This document shows, one piece after another, positions 25,568 through 32,911 of a DNA stretch of 64,000 nucleotides; within the stretch, counting starts at the first letter, position 1; each line of letters opens with the position of its first letter. The DNA lies in IMG/VR virus record IMGVR_UViG_3300040758_000047, positions 32,504-96,503 of that record; one strand, written 5' to 3'. This DNA comes from a virus. The notes under the pieces were generated by a model. It saw only the letters and a program-made list of their open reading frames with translations, did not search any database and had not been told where the DNA came from. Made by a program: the position numbers and the translations under genes.

Positions 25568-25891
25568 TTACTGGTTCAGATTACTCGTCGTCGTTTGCGA
25601 CATATTGGACAGGGTTGCAACGTTGTACGACATGGCCCCGACCGGAGCTTTCCCGTAGAAAACGGTGGCTCCACTAGTGGTCGTGGGGAATAGACCGCCT
25701 TGCGTCTCGACGAGATACCGGAGAAACTCTCCGATGTACGGAGGCAGATTCGGCGGGTCCATGTAGCGGAAGTCACCGGGTTGGGCGATTGGGTTCATCA
25801 GAATTTTTTGCGCCGGTTTAGCGGGGTGTAAAGCATCCCACACCGCTTCGGCCACCACAGCACTCTTGCCCCAGGGGCTATCTTGCTCCAC
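25568..25891 (-). CDS. Chimeric protein containing a copied portal segment
   Basis: 107 residues from a GTG. Residues about 20-62 repeat the portal sequence almost exactly (AKPAQKILMNPIAQPGDFRY, then MDPPNLPPYIGEFLRYLVET). The rest (GGLFPTTTSGATVFYGKAPV) is unrelated to portal and resembles a small tail- or head-type protein. The DNA is identical to the portal gene for 123 bp. This looks like a recent duplication or gene conversion into another gene. Whether it still has a function is unclear. Confidence 0.55.
   Translation of the reverse strand: MEQDSPWGKSAVVAEAVWDALHPAKPAQKILMNPIAQPGDFRYMDPPNLPPYIGEFLRYLVETQGGLFPTTTSGATVFYGKAPVGAMSYNVATLSNMSQTTTSNLNQ
25703..25825. repeat. Copy of portal gene segment
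   Basis: Identical to 15714-15836, same strand; the flanking 40 bp to the right are about 80% alike. Confidence 0.9.
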
Positions 25892-25908
25892 CGCCTTCTG
25901 GACGGTGG

Positions 25909-26109
25909 CTAGGCGAAAGGGCGGACCAGTACCTCCGCCTTCTGCATATCCACTTTGGGTGCTTCACCACCCATCACGGCAGCAAGGGCGGCGGACTGTC
26001 CATCTCGGGCAATCACAGCCTTGGGGCCAAAGACCAACTTCTCGACGGCCCCTTCTTCGGCTTCTTTCTTGCTCGGCTTCTCGATGATCGCTACTTCAAA
26101 CAACGGCAT
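25909..26109 (-). CDS. 66-residue conserved phage-type protein
   Basis: Begins MPLFEVAIIEKPSKKEAEEG and ends AEVLVRPF, a layout I associate with small proteins common in environmental phages; an upstream extension in the same frame lacks a ribosome binding site. Soluble, beta-rich, one domain. Function unknown. Confidence 0.6.
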   Translation of the reverse strand: MPLFEVAIIEKPSKKEAEEGAVEKLVFGPKAVIARDGQSAALAAVMGGEAPKVDMQKAEVLVRPFA

Positions 26110-26123
26110 TGCACTTCTCCTTT

Positions 26124-26666
26124 TCAGACTTGATCCTTCATTCTTGCGTTTGGCTCGTATACTAAAGTCTTCTTGGCCCGGTCCATGGCTTCTGCCCAAT
26201 CTACCCCGTAACGTCGCCGGATTCCTTCCGCCCGTTCGCGGAGTTCCGCCTCCTGATCGGTCATGTCCGTGTAGCCGCTTCCATCTCCACCCAGAATCTT
26301 AGTCAACCAGTTGGTCTGGCTCCTGGTGAACTTCTCGAAGGAGAGGGACAGGGAATCCAGGGCGGCGAGTTGCTTGGATGCTTGATCTGTCCGCTCGACA
26401 CGCCCGCCAACAAGACCATCACGAACTAAAGCGAGATTGTCGTTGATCGTTGAAAGATGCGTTCGGGTTATGCCCGCCTGCTCCTGGATGGCTGCGTTCA
26501 CTTTGCAAATCTGGTCGCGGATCTCGGTGAACTCCAGCGATGGCTGGTACACCGTGGGACTGCGCATGACCCTCACGGTGGAGAGTACCATCTTGTAGAC
26601 GGCCACTACCACCGCGATCGCCACGATCCCGTAGCCAATCCACGACATCAAGACTTGCAGCGTCAT
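26124..26666 (-). CDS. Membrane-anchored coiled-coil protein
   Basis: 180 residues from the ATG at 26666, which overlaps the upstream stop. One N-terminal transmembrane helix (WIGYGIVAIAVVVAVYKMVL) then a long helical region. The topology (short N-terminus, single span, coiled coil) is that of holin accessory or inner-membrane spanin-like proteins, but it lies far from the lysis-like block. It carries a parS-like half-site. Confidence 0.6.
   Translation of the reverse strand: MTLQVLMSWIGYGIVAIAVVVAVYKMVLSTVRVMRSPTVYQPSLEFTEIRDQICKVNAAIQEQAGITRTHLSTINDNLALVRDGLVGGRVERTDQASKQLAALDSLSLSFEKFTRSQTNWLTKILGGDGSGYTDMTDQEAELRERAEGIRRRYGVDWAEAMDRAKKTLVYEPNARMKDQV
26546..26561. promoter_or_regulatory. 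parS-like half-site
   Basis: GGTACACCGTGGGACT; only the right half is consensus. Read as SPTVYQ. Confidence 0.45.
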
Positions 26667-26995
26667 TTCGCAACCTTCTTTTTGTGGCTTTTCCTGACCT
26701 CGACGAAGTAACCTTGGCTCAATAGAAAGTCCGTGCCCGACTTCACATACTGTTGTACGCGGGCCTTGGAGATATCCAGCGCTTGAGTGTACTTCATCCC
26801 GATTAAATAAGCCTTGGTTTCCGGCCACTCCGAACCCTGCAAGAACATAATGGCGGCATTGATCGCAACCTTCAATCGAGTCCGTTTACGATGTGACCAG
26901 TCTTCGGGAGGTTCCGGCGCGCGTTTATAGATACGCGGGTCCGATGCCGTCATACGGCCTTCGCGGATCGCCTTCCTCAGGTCGCGAGGGGTCAT
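26663..26995 (-). CDS. Small basic protein
   Basis: About 110 residues from the ATG at 26995 (MTPRDLRKAIREGRMTASDP), which overlaps the previous stop (ATGA). A central helix-rich region with LDISKARVQQYVKSGTDFLL could be a helix-turn-helix-like segment, but confidence in that is low. Ends KKKVAK. Confidence 0.6.
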   Translation of the reverse strand: MTPRDLRKAIREGRMTASDPRIYKRAPEPPEDWSHRKRTRLKVAINAAIMFLQGSEWPETKAYLIGMKYTQALDISKARVQQYVKSGTDFLLSQGYFVEVRKSHKKKVAK

Positions 26996-27240
26996 TCCAG
27001 GATGTCCTCGGCTCTTTCCAGCCATTCGGGAATCGGTTTGCCGTGGTAGATGAACTCCAAGAAACGAACCGCCATTTCATTGCACGACAGTTCGCTTTGG
27101 ATGTGGACAACGTCGAACACGCTCTCGATGGAGGCGAACCGCTCGATGGCGATGCCGATCTTGTTTGGTCCTTGGCATCCTACTTCATAGCAGAGCCCCA
27201 AGGTTTTGATGATCTCAAGGGTGAGTTGGAATTTGGTCAT
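26992..27240 (-). CDS. Small unknown protein
   Basis: 82 residues from the ATG at 27240 (MTKFQLTLEIIKTLGLCYEV), overlapping the 27237 stop by ATGA. Single alpha/beta domain with two Cys near the N-terminus. Part of a tightly coupled chain downstream of the ParB-like gene. Confidence 0.6.
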   Translation of the reverse strand: MTKFQLTLEIIKTLGLCYEVGCQGPNKIGIAIERFASIESVFDVVHIQSELSCNEMAVRFLEFIYHGKPIPEWLERAEDILE

Positions 27241-27404
27241 TGCTTTGGATGCTCCTTCCAATACTTCGCCGTTGCTATAATGGTGTACCCATCTTGGTCT
27301 TCGACATTTTCCCAGCGCCCTGTCGAGATCAAGAACTTCTTCGCCTCATCGTAGGTCATCCCCATTGCTATTTCGAAATCGCTGGGCCTTTGCTCGGGCT
27401 TCAT
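27237..27404 (-). CDS. 55-residue protein in the ParB operon
   Basis: Reads MKPEQRPSDFEIAMGMTYDE and ends TAKYWKEHPKQ. It is coupled on both sides by ATGA overlaps (with the ParB-like stop and the next start), which supports it although it is short. No family recognised. Confidence 0.6.
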   Translation of the reverse strand: MKPEQRPSDFEIAMGMTYDEAKKFLISTGRWENVEDQDGYTIIATAKYWKEHPKQ

Positions 27405-28219
27405 CCCAACACCCCTACCTTCCCATCGCCTTCATACTTTAAGATGATCTCGTCTTCACTGATTTCCTTGACCACCACATTTGTTTCCAGTTGTACCCTG
27501 CCCGACTTCCCTACGACTTTAAGAGCGGCAATCATCCCCGGTTTTGCTGACCACTGCCACGCTGCCTTCGGCCCCTCCATCAACTTCACAACTTCGGCTT
27601 CGTCAACCACGTCGTTGGTCAAGTAGTCCTGAATTTGGCGCAAAATCATGGCTTTGGTGGGCCGATCGTCGGGCTCCTCGCGTTCGCGGGCCGTCACTCC
27701 CCTAGTCGAGGCTTCCCGCTTGGCCTTCCGTTCCGCCACTTTCTTTTTCTTGGCTTGCTTGGTTTCGCCTCTTCGAATCTCGCCGACCAACGATAAGGAG
27801 ACGCCAATGTACTTGGCGATCTGGGTGTCTTTCCACTCCCCAATCTTCTCGTCGGTTACCGCCAATTCAACGGCGCGTCTTTTGTCGGCATTGGTCAGCC
27901 GTGCGCCGTGATGGGAGTTTTCCAATAGGGCGTACTTCAGTGCATCGGAGGCGTCCCCATCGTGTATGACGGCGGGGATTTCCAGCTTGTTTTCCTGCCG
28001 GTAGGCTTCGATGCGATGGAAGCCGTCCGCGACACGGTAGGAGTTGTCTCCGTTACGGAAGATATGAATGGGGTCCATATTCCCGTGCTCCTGAATTAAG
28101 GAGCGGTACTGATGGACCAATCTGGCGTCGAGGGTGATGCGAATTTGGACGGAATTAGTTTCGTCAATTTGCTCGATGGGAACCAGCTTAACGGTTTTCT
28201 TGGTGGCAGAGGGTGTCAT
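27401..28219 (-). CDS. ParB-like DNA-binding protein
   Basis: A 272-residue protein. Residues 11-75 form the ParB/sulfiredoxin-like domain ending YRVADGFHRIEAY, where canonical ParB has GERRxRA; the CTP-binding signature is therefore altered. Residues about 107-150 contain a helix-turn-helix region (DTQIAKYIGVSLSLVGEIRR) in the position of the parS-reading domain. A basic linker and a C-terminal domain follow. A copy of the 16-bp palindrome lies on its own promoter. It is the best candidate in the window to bind the dispersed sites. No ParA is seen. It may regulate transcription, condense or segregate DNA; this needs binding data. Confidence 0.65.
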   Translation of the reverse strand: MTPSATKKTVKLVPIEQIDETNSVQIRITLDARLVHQYRSLIQEHGNMDPIHIFRNGDNSYRVADGFHRIEAYRQENKLEIPAVIHDGDASDALKYALLENSHHGARLTNADKRRAVELAVTDEKIGEWKDTQIAKYIGVSLSLVGEIRRGETKQAKKKKVAERKAKREASTRGVTAREREEPDDRPTKAMILRQIQDYLTNDVVDEAEVVKLMEGPKAAWQWSAKPGMIAALKVVGKSGRVQLETNVVVKEISEDEIILKYEGDGKVGVLG

Positions 28220-28225
28220 TGTCTT

Positions 28226-28241
28226 TGTCCCACGTTGTACT
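28226..28241. promoter_or_regulatory. parS-like palindrome at the ParB-like gene
   Basis: TGTCCCACGTTGTACT between the -10 and the start codon, a classic autoregulatory position. Confidence 0.75.
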
Positions 28242-28249
28242 CGATCTAT

Positions 28250-28278
28250 AGGGTACGCGGAGTCAAGAGTGAAGTCAA
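28250..28278 (-). promoter_or_regulatory. Promoter of the ParB-like gene
   Basis: Minus strand TTGACT, 17 bp, TACCCT; a second TTGACT lies in the spacer. Predicted +1 at about 28243 touches the palindrome. Confidence 0.55.
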
Positions 28279-28286
28279 GAGGTGTT

Positions 28287-28499
28287 TTAATACCTTCTCA
28301 AGACGTTTCCCTGGATCATCAGTTCAGCCTCCCGTAACACCACGAACCCATGGATTTGCTGAACTTCTTTTTTGGAGTATCCAGAAAGCAGCATGATCTT
28401 AGCCGCACGCACCCTGGACTCATAGACGGGGTTCGCAGGCTTCGGTCGGCGGTCCTCCACATCATCTTCAATTTGGTGGATCATATAAATGTCGGACAT
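28287..28499 (-). CDS. Small unknown protein, possibly DNA-binding
   Basis: A 70-residue protein (MSDIYMIHQIEDDVEDRRPK). The stretch AAKIMLLSGYSKKEVQQIHG has the spacing of a helix-turn-helix, which would suit a small regulator. A 90-bp low-complexity stretch (gccatcgc/gccatggc) precedes it and holds no clear gene. Confidence 0.5.
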   Translation of the reverse strand: MSDIYMIHQIEDDVEDRRPKPANPVYESRVRAAKIMLLSGYSKKEVQQIHGFVVLREAELMIQGNVLRRY

Positions 28500-28591
28500 A
28501 GGATAAGATCGTTATCCAGAGCCAGAGCCATCGCAATAGCCATGGCCACCGCCATCGCCAGAGCCGTAATCCGGGTCGGAGTTTCACGGCC

Positions 28592-28924
28592 TCAGTCCTT
28601 CAGCGCCTCGCGGAGCTTGTCAAGTTCCACTGTGTAGGTCGGTTCTGTGTATTCCCCGCCGTGAATCTTGTACAGAATCCAGACCGACTGGTAGCGCTCA
28701 TCGGCGTGAACCGCATCCAATCTGTTCTTCAAGTCTTCCGCCGCCCGCGCGACGGCGAGCAGGCCTTGCCGCTCTCGTTGGAGTTTCAGGATCTCATCCC
28801 GCAGTAGGGGATAGCTGCGAAATGCTGCAATGGACCACTTTAAGTCAGCCGATGGCCATTCCTGTGCCACCGCAGCCAGACGCAGTCGGTCCAACTCCGC
28901 GATGATCTCGTTGATGTCAGCCAC
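28592..28924 (-). CDS. Phage-type helical protein
   Basis: A 110-residue protein with two predicted helices (NEIIAELDRLRLAAVAQEW, then RERQGLLAVARAAEDLKNRL). Proteins with this LLAVARAAEDLK pattern are common accessory genes in phages. Soluble. Role unknown. Confidence 0.6.
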   Translation of the reverse strand: MADINEIIAELDRLRLAAVAQEWPSADLKWSIAAFRSYPLLRDEILKLQRERQGLLAVARAAEDLKNRLDAVHADERYQSVWILYKIHGGEYTEPTYTVELDKLREALKD

Positions 28925-28960
28925 GTTCTACCTCCTGCCTCAGCACTTGCGCCAACGCTG

Positions 28961-30137
28961 GGACTTATATACATGATATAGATTGAGATTCAGGGAGTGT
29001 TTCAACATCAACTTGTAGCCCGCTGTTCTGAGGGGCATAGCCCCGCAAGGCTCATCCCGAGCCTTTTGATGTTTAGTGCCGCGTTGTGATCCCGCCCCAA
29101 AGTCAACCCGCATGAACAGGAATGCACCCGCTCGCTAAGTTCCTTTCGGATGATGACACCACAGCCGCTGCACTTCTGAGATGTCCCCTTCGGGTTGACC
29201 GGCACCATCCACTTACCAGCGTATTCTGCTTTGTAAGTTACCTGCCAGATCAACAGCCCCCAGGCTGCATCCATGATTGACTTTGCTAACTTGGATCGCA
29301 CCATATTTCGGATCTTCAGATCCTCGTGAGCAATTAAATCGTAGTTCGCTACCAGCCACTTGCTGACGTGGTGGATGTAGTTCAACCGCGCACTTGCGGC
29401 CCGTTGATGAGCGCGGCGCAACGCCTCACGCGCACGGAGGCGGTTATGTGACCCGCGCGTCTTGGTTGCTAACGAGCGATTGGCGGAGGCGATCCGATTT
29501 TCGTGCTGACGTATCCAACGCGGATTCTCAATCTCGGTTCCGTCACTCAGTGTCGCCAGGGTAGTCAGGCCAACATCAATCCCTACCGGGTGCATTACCA
29601 CGCACTTCTCTGGGGCGGGGCCGATATCACAGACTACGTTAGCCGTCCATCTCTTGCCATCACGCTTTACCGTGCAGTATTTTGCGCGGCCCCAAATAGG
29701 ACGCCCACCACGCGCCCGAATATCCCCCACGTTCGGTATTTTGATCGAACGCTCGCGGACTACGGGCAAACTGAACCCGAAGGAATCGTACCTGAAACGT
29801 GAACGATAACGCGGGAACCCCGGCTTCTCGCCAGCCTTGCAACGGCGGTAGAACGCCTTGAATGCCCGGTCAACCCGACGCAACGGGTCACGCTGGATAT
29901 CACAGGCGATCCACTGGAATGCCAGGTCTTTGCGGAGTTCCGTCAACTCCTTCTGCTGGTCATAGTACGTGATCGACTTGTGCTGGAGTTTCCATGCCTC
30001 TTTTCGCTCCTGAATACAGGCGTTCGCAGTCTCGCAGTTATCCTCAAGAATCCGATTCAACTCCGCAACCTGCGTAGCGTTTGGACGAAGACGAAACTGA
30101 AAGGTTCTCAGCATGTTTCAGCGCACAGGGGAGTCAA
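28961..30137 (-). mobile_element. IS200/IS605-type element with tnpB only
   Basis: The element probably spans the tnpB gene plus flanks between the 28924 and 30138 genes. Exact ends are not clear. It interrupts an otherwise tightly packed minus-strand operon. Confidence 0.55.
29008..30114 (-). CDS. tnpB: TnpB RNA-guided nuclease
   Basis: A 368-residue TnpB with all three RuvC residues: GIDVGLTTLA (Asp), IAHEDLKIRNM (Glu) and GRDHNAALNI (Asp). The zinc ribbon reads CSGC...CSCG. Length matches TnpB (350-420). The gene looks intact. There is no tnpA transposase nearby, so it cannot move by itself unless TnpA is supplied in trans. The end of the gene contains short hairpins (GGGGC/GCCCC; AAGGCTC/GAGCCTT), as expected for overlap with an omega RNA. 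TnpB uses that RNA to cut DNA next to a short motif and helps retain the element. Confidence 0.88.
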   Translation of the reverse strand: MLRTFQFRLRPNATQVAELNRILEDNCETANACIQERKEAWKLQHKSITYYDQQKELTELRKDLAFQWIACDIQRDPLRRVDRAFKAFYRRCKAGEKPGFPRYRSRFRYDSFGFSLPVVRERSIKIPNVGDIRARGGRPIWGRAKYCTVKRDGKRWTANVVCDIGPAPEKCVVMHPVGIDVGLTTLATLSDGTEIENPRWIRQHENRIASANRSLATKTRGSHNRLRAREALRRAHQRAASARLNYIHHVSKWLVANYDLIAHEDLKIRNMVRSKLAKSIMDAAWGLLIWQVTYKAEYAGKWMVPVNPKGTSQKCSGCGVIIRKELSERVHSCSCGLTLGRDHNAALNIKRLGMSLAGLCPSEQRATS

Positions 30138-30545
30138 CTATATAATTCCCTTGACTTTCCTGGGGACCACCCGTCTGACCGGCTTGGATGGATCGGAGAT
30201 CGGGCCGGAGACCATGCGATTGTCGATCTCGGCATTCCCCAGTTTCGGCAGTTCCCCCGTGACTTTCTCGATCGTCTCCGCGATATGCGCCTGAGCTTCG
30301 GTTACGGCCACCGGAAGGTCCGGTGCCGGGATGTCCCACGGCATCTCCAGATCTTCACCGTCGAATGCCGTCGATTCCACCGGGGTCTCGGCAGGGGAAC
30401 TCTCCGCAGACTTGATTGGCCTTCCGGCTCCCCTCTTCCTTTTTCTGGGGACGTCCCACAGAGGCGACCCGCACTCCGCACAACGTTTCGGAGTTTCCAG
30501 GGTAGAGTCGAAGTCCTCTTCGCAACGAATACAGTGGTAGGTCAT
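30138..30545 (-). CDS. Zinc-ribbon protein
   Basis: A 135-residue protein with N-terminal CIRCEEDFDS and CAECGSPLWDVP (one Cys4 ribbon), a basic linker KRKRGAGRPIK and an acidic C-terminal half. Could bind nucleic acid. Partner unknown. Confidence 0.6.
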   Translation of the reverse strand: MTYHCIRCEEDFDSTLETPKRCAECGSPLWDVPRKRKRGAGRPIKSAESSPAETPVESTAFDGEDLEMPWDIPAPDLPVAVTEAQAHIAETIEKVTGELPKLGNAEIDNRMVSGPISDPSKPVRRVVPRKVKGII

Positions 30546-30549
30546 TTAC

Positions 30550-31035
30550 TTATGTACCCTCCCTGATTCGCTTGGCGGCTTCCTTCAAGACGTCCCGCCA
30601 CCCAATGCAGGAATCTGGTTTATTCCCGGAGACCATCGTGTCTAGAATCTTTGCGCAGCGCTCGGAGATCACTTCACGACCATCAAGCAAAGTGATCCTC
30701 TTTTCCGTAACCTTCTTAATCATGCGTTTCCTCTTGTTTCCATTGTTCCGCCTCGCCTTCCCGGACGCCCTCTCCACGGTGAGCAACTCGAACTCCTCGG
30801 GGGATATGACCTTATCGATCTCGACAAATTCGATCGGGCCATCCTCATTATTAATCGACGCTACAAATGGCCAATCGTCAGTGAGTGAGTCCGTCCGAAG
30901 TCGATCTCGGAACCAACAGCAGCCGTCTTCTACTGCGATCTCCAAGTTGAGTTTCGCACCTTCCTCTTGGATTAGATTCCAAAAACGCGCCACGCGCTTA
31001 GCGCATTCATCAGTCGCTATTCTGATCGATTTCAT
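30550..31035 (-). CDS. Unknown protein with basic linker
   Basis: A 161-residue protein: N-terminal helix-strand domain, then RRNNGNKRKRMIKKV, then a small C-terminal domain (SERCAKILDTMVSGNKPDS). Overlaps the upstream gene by 26 bases. No family recognised. Confidence 0.6.
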   Translation of the reverse strand: MKSIRIATDECAKRVARFWNLIQEEGAKLNLEIAVEDGCCWFRDRLRTDSLTDDWPFVASINNEDGPIEFVEIDKVISPEEFELLTVERASGKARRNNGNKRKRMIKKVTEKRITLLDGREVISERCAKILDTMVSGNKPDSCIGWRDVLKEAAKRIREGT

Positions 31036-31492
31036 GATTGGTCCTCCTAGGAGCCTCGATCATCTTGAACTTGGTCTCGGTCAGCCATTGGTACAACGTG
31101 GTACCGGAAGCGTTGACCACACGGTAGGGCAAATACACCTCAGCGGCGGAAACCATCGAGGTTTGGATCATGGCGTTCTGCGCCTGCACCCACCTCAATA
31201 ATTGCCTCCAGGCAATTCGCTCGGCGTCGCGCATGGCTTTCTCGCGGAAGTCCGCACGGGGCCGCTTGGCTCTGGCTTCGAGCAGCCGGAAGACCGGCTC
31301 GATCCTGACCGGCATGTCGAACAGAACATCCTTCTCGCCGATGCGCATCACCCACCGCAGGCCGGAAACCCTGCCGTCTTTGTAATCCGTGTTGACCGCC
31401 GTTGCCCCGGAACTCACCAGTTCGCCCACAATCTCACTGACTGTCCGCTGAACGGAGACGCCGGTGGTTTCCATGAAAATCGCTTTGCTCAT
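31010..31492 (-). CDS. Unknown protein
   Basis: A 160-residue protein (VSEIVGELVSSGATAVNTDY, then WVMRIGEKDVLFDMPVRIEP), soluble alpha/beta, with helical ARAKRPRADFREKAMRDAER. Resembles uncharacterised proteins frequent in environmental phages. Contains a weak parS-like site. Confidence 0.6.
   Translation of the reverse strand: MSKAIFMETTGVSVQRTVSEIVGELVSSGATAVNTDYKDGRVSGLRWVMRIGEKDVLFDMPVRIEPVFRLLEARAKRPRADFREKAMRDAERIAWRQLLRWVQAQNAMIQTSMVSAAEVYLPYRVVNASGTTLYQWLTETKFKMIEAPRRTNHEIDQNSD
31090..31105. promoter_or_regulatory. parS-like palindrome, weak
   Basis: GGTACAACGTGGTACC, inside a gene. Confidence 0.4.
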
Positions 31493-31628
31493 TTGGGGTC
31501 TTCCACTGGGCCGTAGACGACGCTCTTACCTGTTGCCGCATACCGGCAAAACTCCACCAGGTTGTCGTAAGATCCAACGTACTGCAAGCGGACGGCTTGC
31601 CCAGAAAGAGCCGCAGCGTTTACTAAGA
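31489..31628 (-). pseudogene. Truncated gene, C-terminal remnant
   Basis: A frame without any ATG, GTG or TTG start reads ALSGQAVRLQYVGSYDNLVE and ends VYGPVEDPK before an ATGA overlap with the next gene. The sequence looks like real protein. Its 5' part appears to have been replaced by the segment at 31629-31960. Confidence 0.45.
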
Positions 31629-32042
31629 TTACTGAGAGACATTCATGCCTCGAATCAGGAGAGCGCTCAAGCTATACGCGCAAACACAGATGCTCACAAC
31701 AAGAAGCAGGAACCATCCCCATCCGTAGTGGCCCCACTGAAGCCGCCAGAAGCTATAGCCGCCTATTATGATGCTGAGCAAAATGAAAGAAAACGGAACA
31801 ACTTCTGGAAGTCGAGTGAGAGACTTGCAAAAGCAATCGTAAGTGGACAAGCTTCCCCTATAGGTTGGAGAAGCCAGAACTTTATGAAGAATGTCGGAAG
31901 GACGGCTGCTTTCAATATTGCGGTACGAGCGCCACGTGGCGCAACTATGCAGATCTAACTTCTTGTAGGGGGATGGGGACGTAACTATTTGAATCACTAC
32001 CCCAACCCAACAACCGAGAACGAACGCGACAGCCAGCTTCAT
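31629..32042 (-). CDS. Membrane protein, possibly chimeric
   Basis: 137 residues from an ATG after AGGAGG. N-terminal span MKLAVAFVLGCWVGVVIQIV, polar middle, and two C-terminal spans (FSFILLSIIIGGYSFW, then WFLLLVVSICVCAYSLSALL). The middle lies over a plus-strand fragment that resembles the gene at 33484, so only the N-terminus may be original. Confidence 0.45.
   Translation of the reverse strand: MKLAVAFVLGCWVGVVIQIVTSPSPYKKLDLHSCATWRSYRNIESSRPSDILHKVLASPTYRGSLSTYDCFCKSLTRLPEVVPFSFILLSIIIGGYSFWRLQWGHYGWGWFLLLVVSICVCAYSLSALLIRGMNVSQ
31650..31958 (+). pseudogene. Fragment resembling the 33484-34464 gene
   Basis: In the plus frame it reads NFMKNVGRTAAFNIAVRA, close to YPKNMGRTAAFDVTVKA of the gene at 33484; the DNA shares ggaaggacggctgc. 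The rest is charged and helical. It lacks a convincing start and the membrane part, so it is a fragment inserted in reverse into the minus-strand operon. Confidence 0.45.
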
Positions 32043-32053
32043 AATTGGTCCTC

Positions 32054-32233
32054 CTACTCGGGTAGATAGTCGAGAATCTGTTGTGCGAACTGCCGGAGCG
32101 CTTCGATAGTGGGACCGTGCAGGTACAACAGGAGCCCGGAGTTCAGGAAATTGATGTACAGCGTGTTGTCGCCATGTCCTGGCGGGGACCCCCACGCATT
32201 GATGTCGGCAACGTTCAGGTGAATTGAAACCAT
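32054..32233 (-). CDS. 59-residue unknown protein
   Basis: Begins MVSIHLNVADINAWGSPPGH; its ATG overlaps the upstream stop (TAATG). Soluble beta-rich domain with a C-terminal helix. No family recognised. Confidence 0.6.
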   Translation of the reverse strand: MVSIHLNVADINAWGSPPGHGDNTLYINFLNSGLLLYLHGPTIEALRQFAQQILDYLPE

Positions 32234-32577
32234 TAGTGAGCCTCCGCTTCGGGATAACACAATTTGCAAACCCTGCCCTCCGGCACATCCCCTACGTGAA
32301 ATTCCGTCCGCCCCGGATGTAAGTCCACACGCCCGCACACCGCCTTACCATTCACCCTGATCTTGTGCCATGGCCGGTTGTGCCCTCCGTATTTCTGCCG
32401 TGCCCAAGTGGCTAGCATTCTGAACCAAATCGCTACTTTGACCACAATCCCGAACACGATCCTAAGCGCGAAGGCGATCCCGACCACGACCATGCCGAAG
32501 ACCACGATCCCGACCGTGACCACAGTGCCAACCACAACTGCCCAGACGATCCCGACCACGACTGCGACCACGACCAT
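32233..32577 (-). CDS. Membrane protein with Val-rich repeats and a C-terminal Cys pair
   Basis: 114 residues from an ATG at 32577. The first 65 residues are a Val/Ile/Gly-rich hydrophobic array encoded by a GTGGTCGGGATC-type DNA repeat (two or three spans). The tail reads RVNGKAVCGRVDLHPG and ends VCKLCYPEAEAH. Repeat-encoded membrane spans suggest slippage-driven length variation. Confidence 0.55.
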   Translation of the reverse strand: MVVVAVVVGIVWAVVVGTVVTVGIVVFGMVVVGIAFALRIVFGIVVKVAIWFRMLATWARQKYGGHNRPWHKIRVNGKAVCGRVDLHPGRTEFHVGDVPEGRVCKLCYPEAEAH

Positions 32578-32596
32578 CTTGACCGTCTTCCGCGCA

Positions 32597-32848
32597 TCAT
32601 TTGCCGACTCCGAACGACTCGATAGCCCCTCGTTGCACATATAACTTCTCGCAGTGGAGGCGCTGTGCGTCTTTCCACGTCGCGGCCGACCACTCGCCAG
32701 TCTCATACACAATCGAAGGCTCGGCCAGTAGCACGCAATCCGTGTCCACGCCTTCGAGCACGCCAACATAGATGTAGTTTAGGCAGAGCAACACTACGCG
32801 CTCGCCAAGTAGAGATTTCAGGGCCTCACCTGAAACAACCTTCTTCAT
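32597..32848 (-). CDS. Phage-type protein of unknown function
   Basis: 83 residues from the ATG at 32848 (MKKVVSGEALKSLLGERVVL), preceded by GAGG at good spacing. VCLLAEP- and YETGEW-like patterns resemble a small family seen in environmental phages. An 11-bp inverted repeat lies just upstream. Role unknown. Confidence 0.6.
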   Translation of the reverse strand: MKKVVSGEALKSLLGERVVLLCLNYIYVGVLEGVDTDCVLLAEPSIVYETGEWSAATWKDAQRLHCEKLYVQRGAIESFGVGK

Positions 32849-32866
32849 GCTCATCCTCACTTCCTC

Positions 32867-32893
32867 GTATTTGGTTCGGGTCGAACCAAATAC
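32867..32893. promoter_or_regulatory. Perfect 11-bp inverted repeat
   Basis: GTATTTGGTTC and GAACCAAATAC separated by GGGTC, 18 bases upstream of the start at 32848. Could be an operator or a leader hairpin. Confidence 0.55.
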
Positions 32894-32911
32894 TTCACTC
32901 CCTTTTCCCTT

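Noticed and set aside
28500-28591. Gly- or Trp-rich small frames in low-complexity DNA
   Set aside because: All three frames are open by composition; none has a start codon with a ribosome binding site that stands out.
23620-30153. Repeated ACTATATAATTCCCTT (23624-23639 and 30138-30153)
   Set aside because: Two exact copies, but one codes for the end of a gene and the other is intergenic. Not enough to call a regulatory element.
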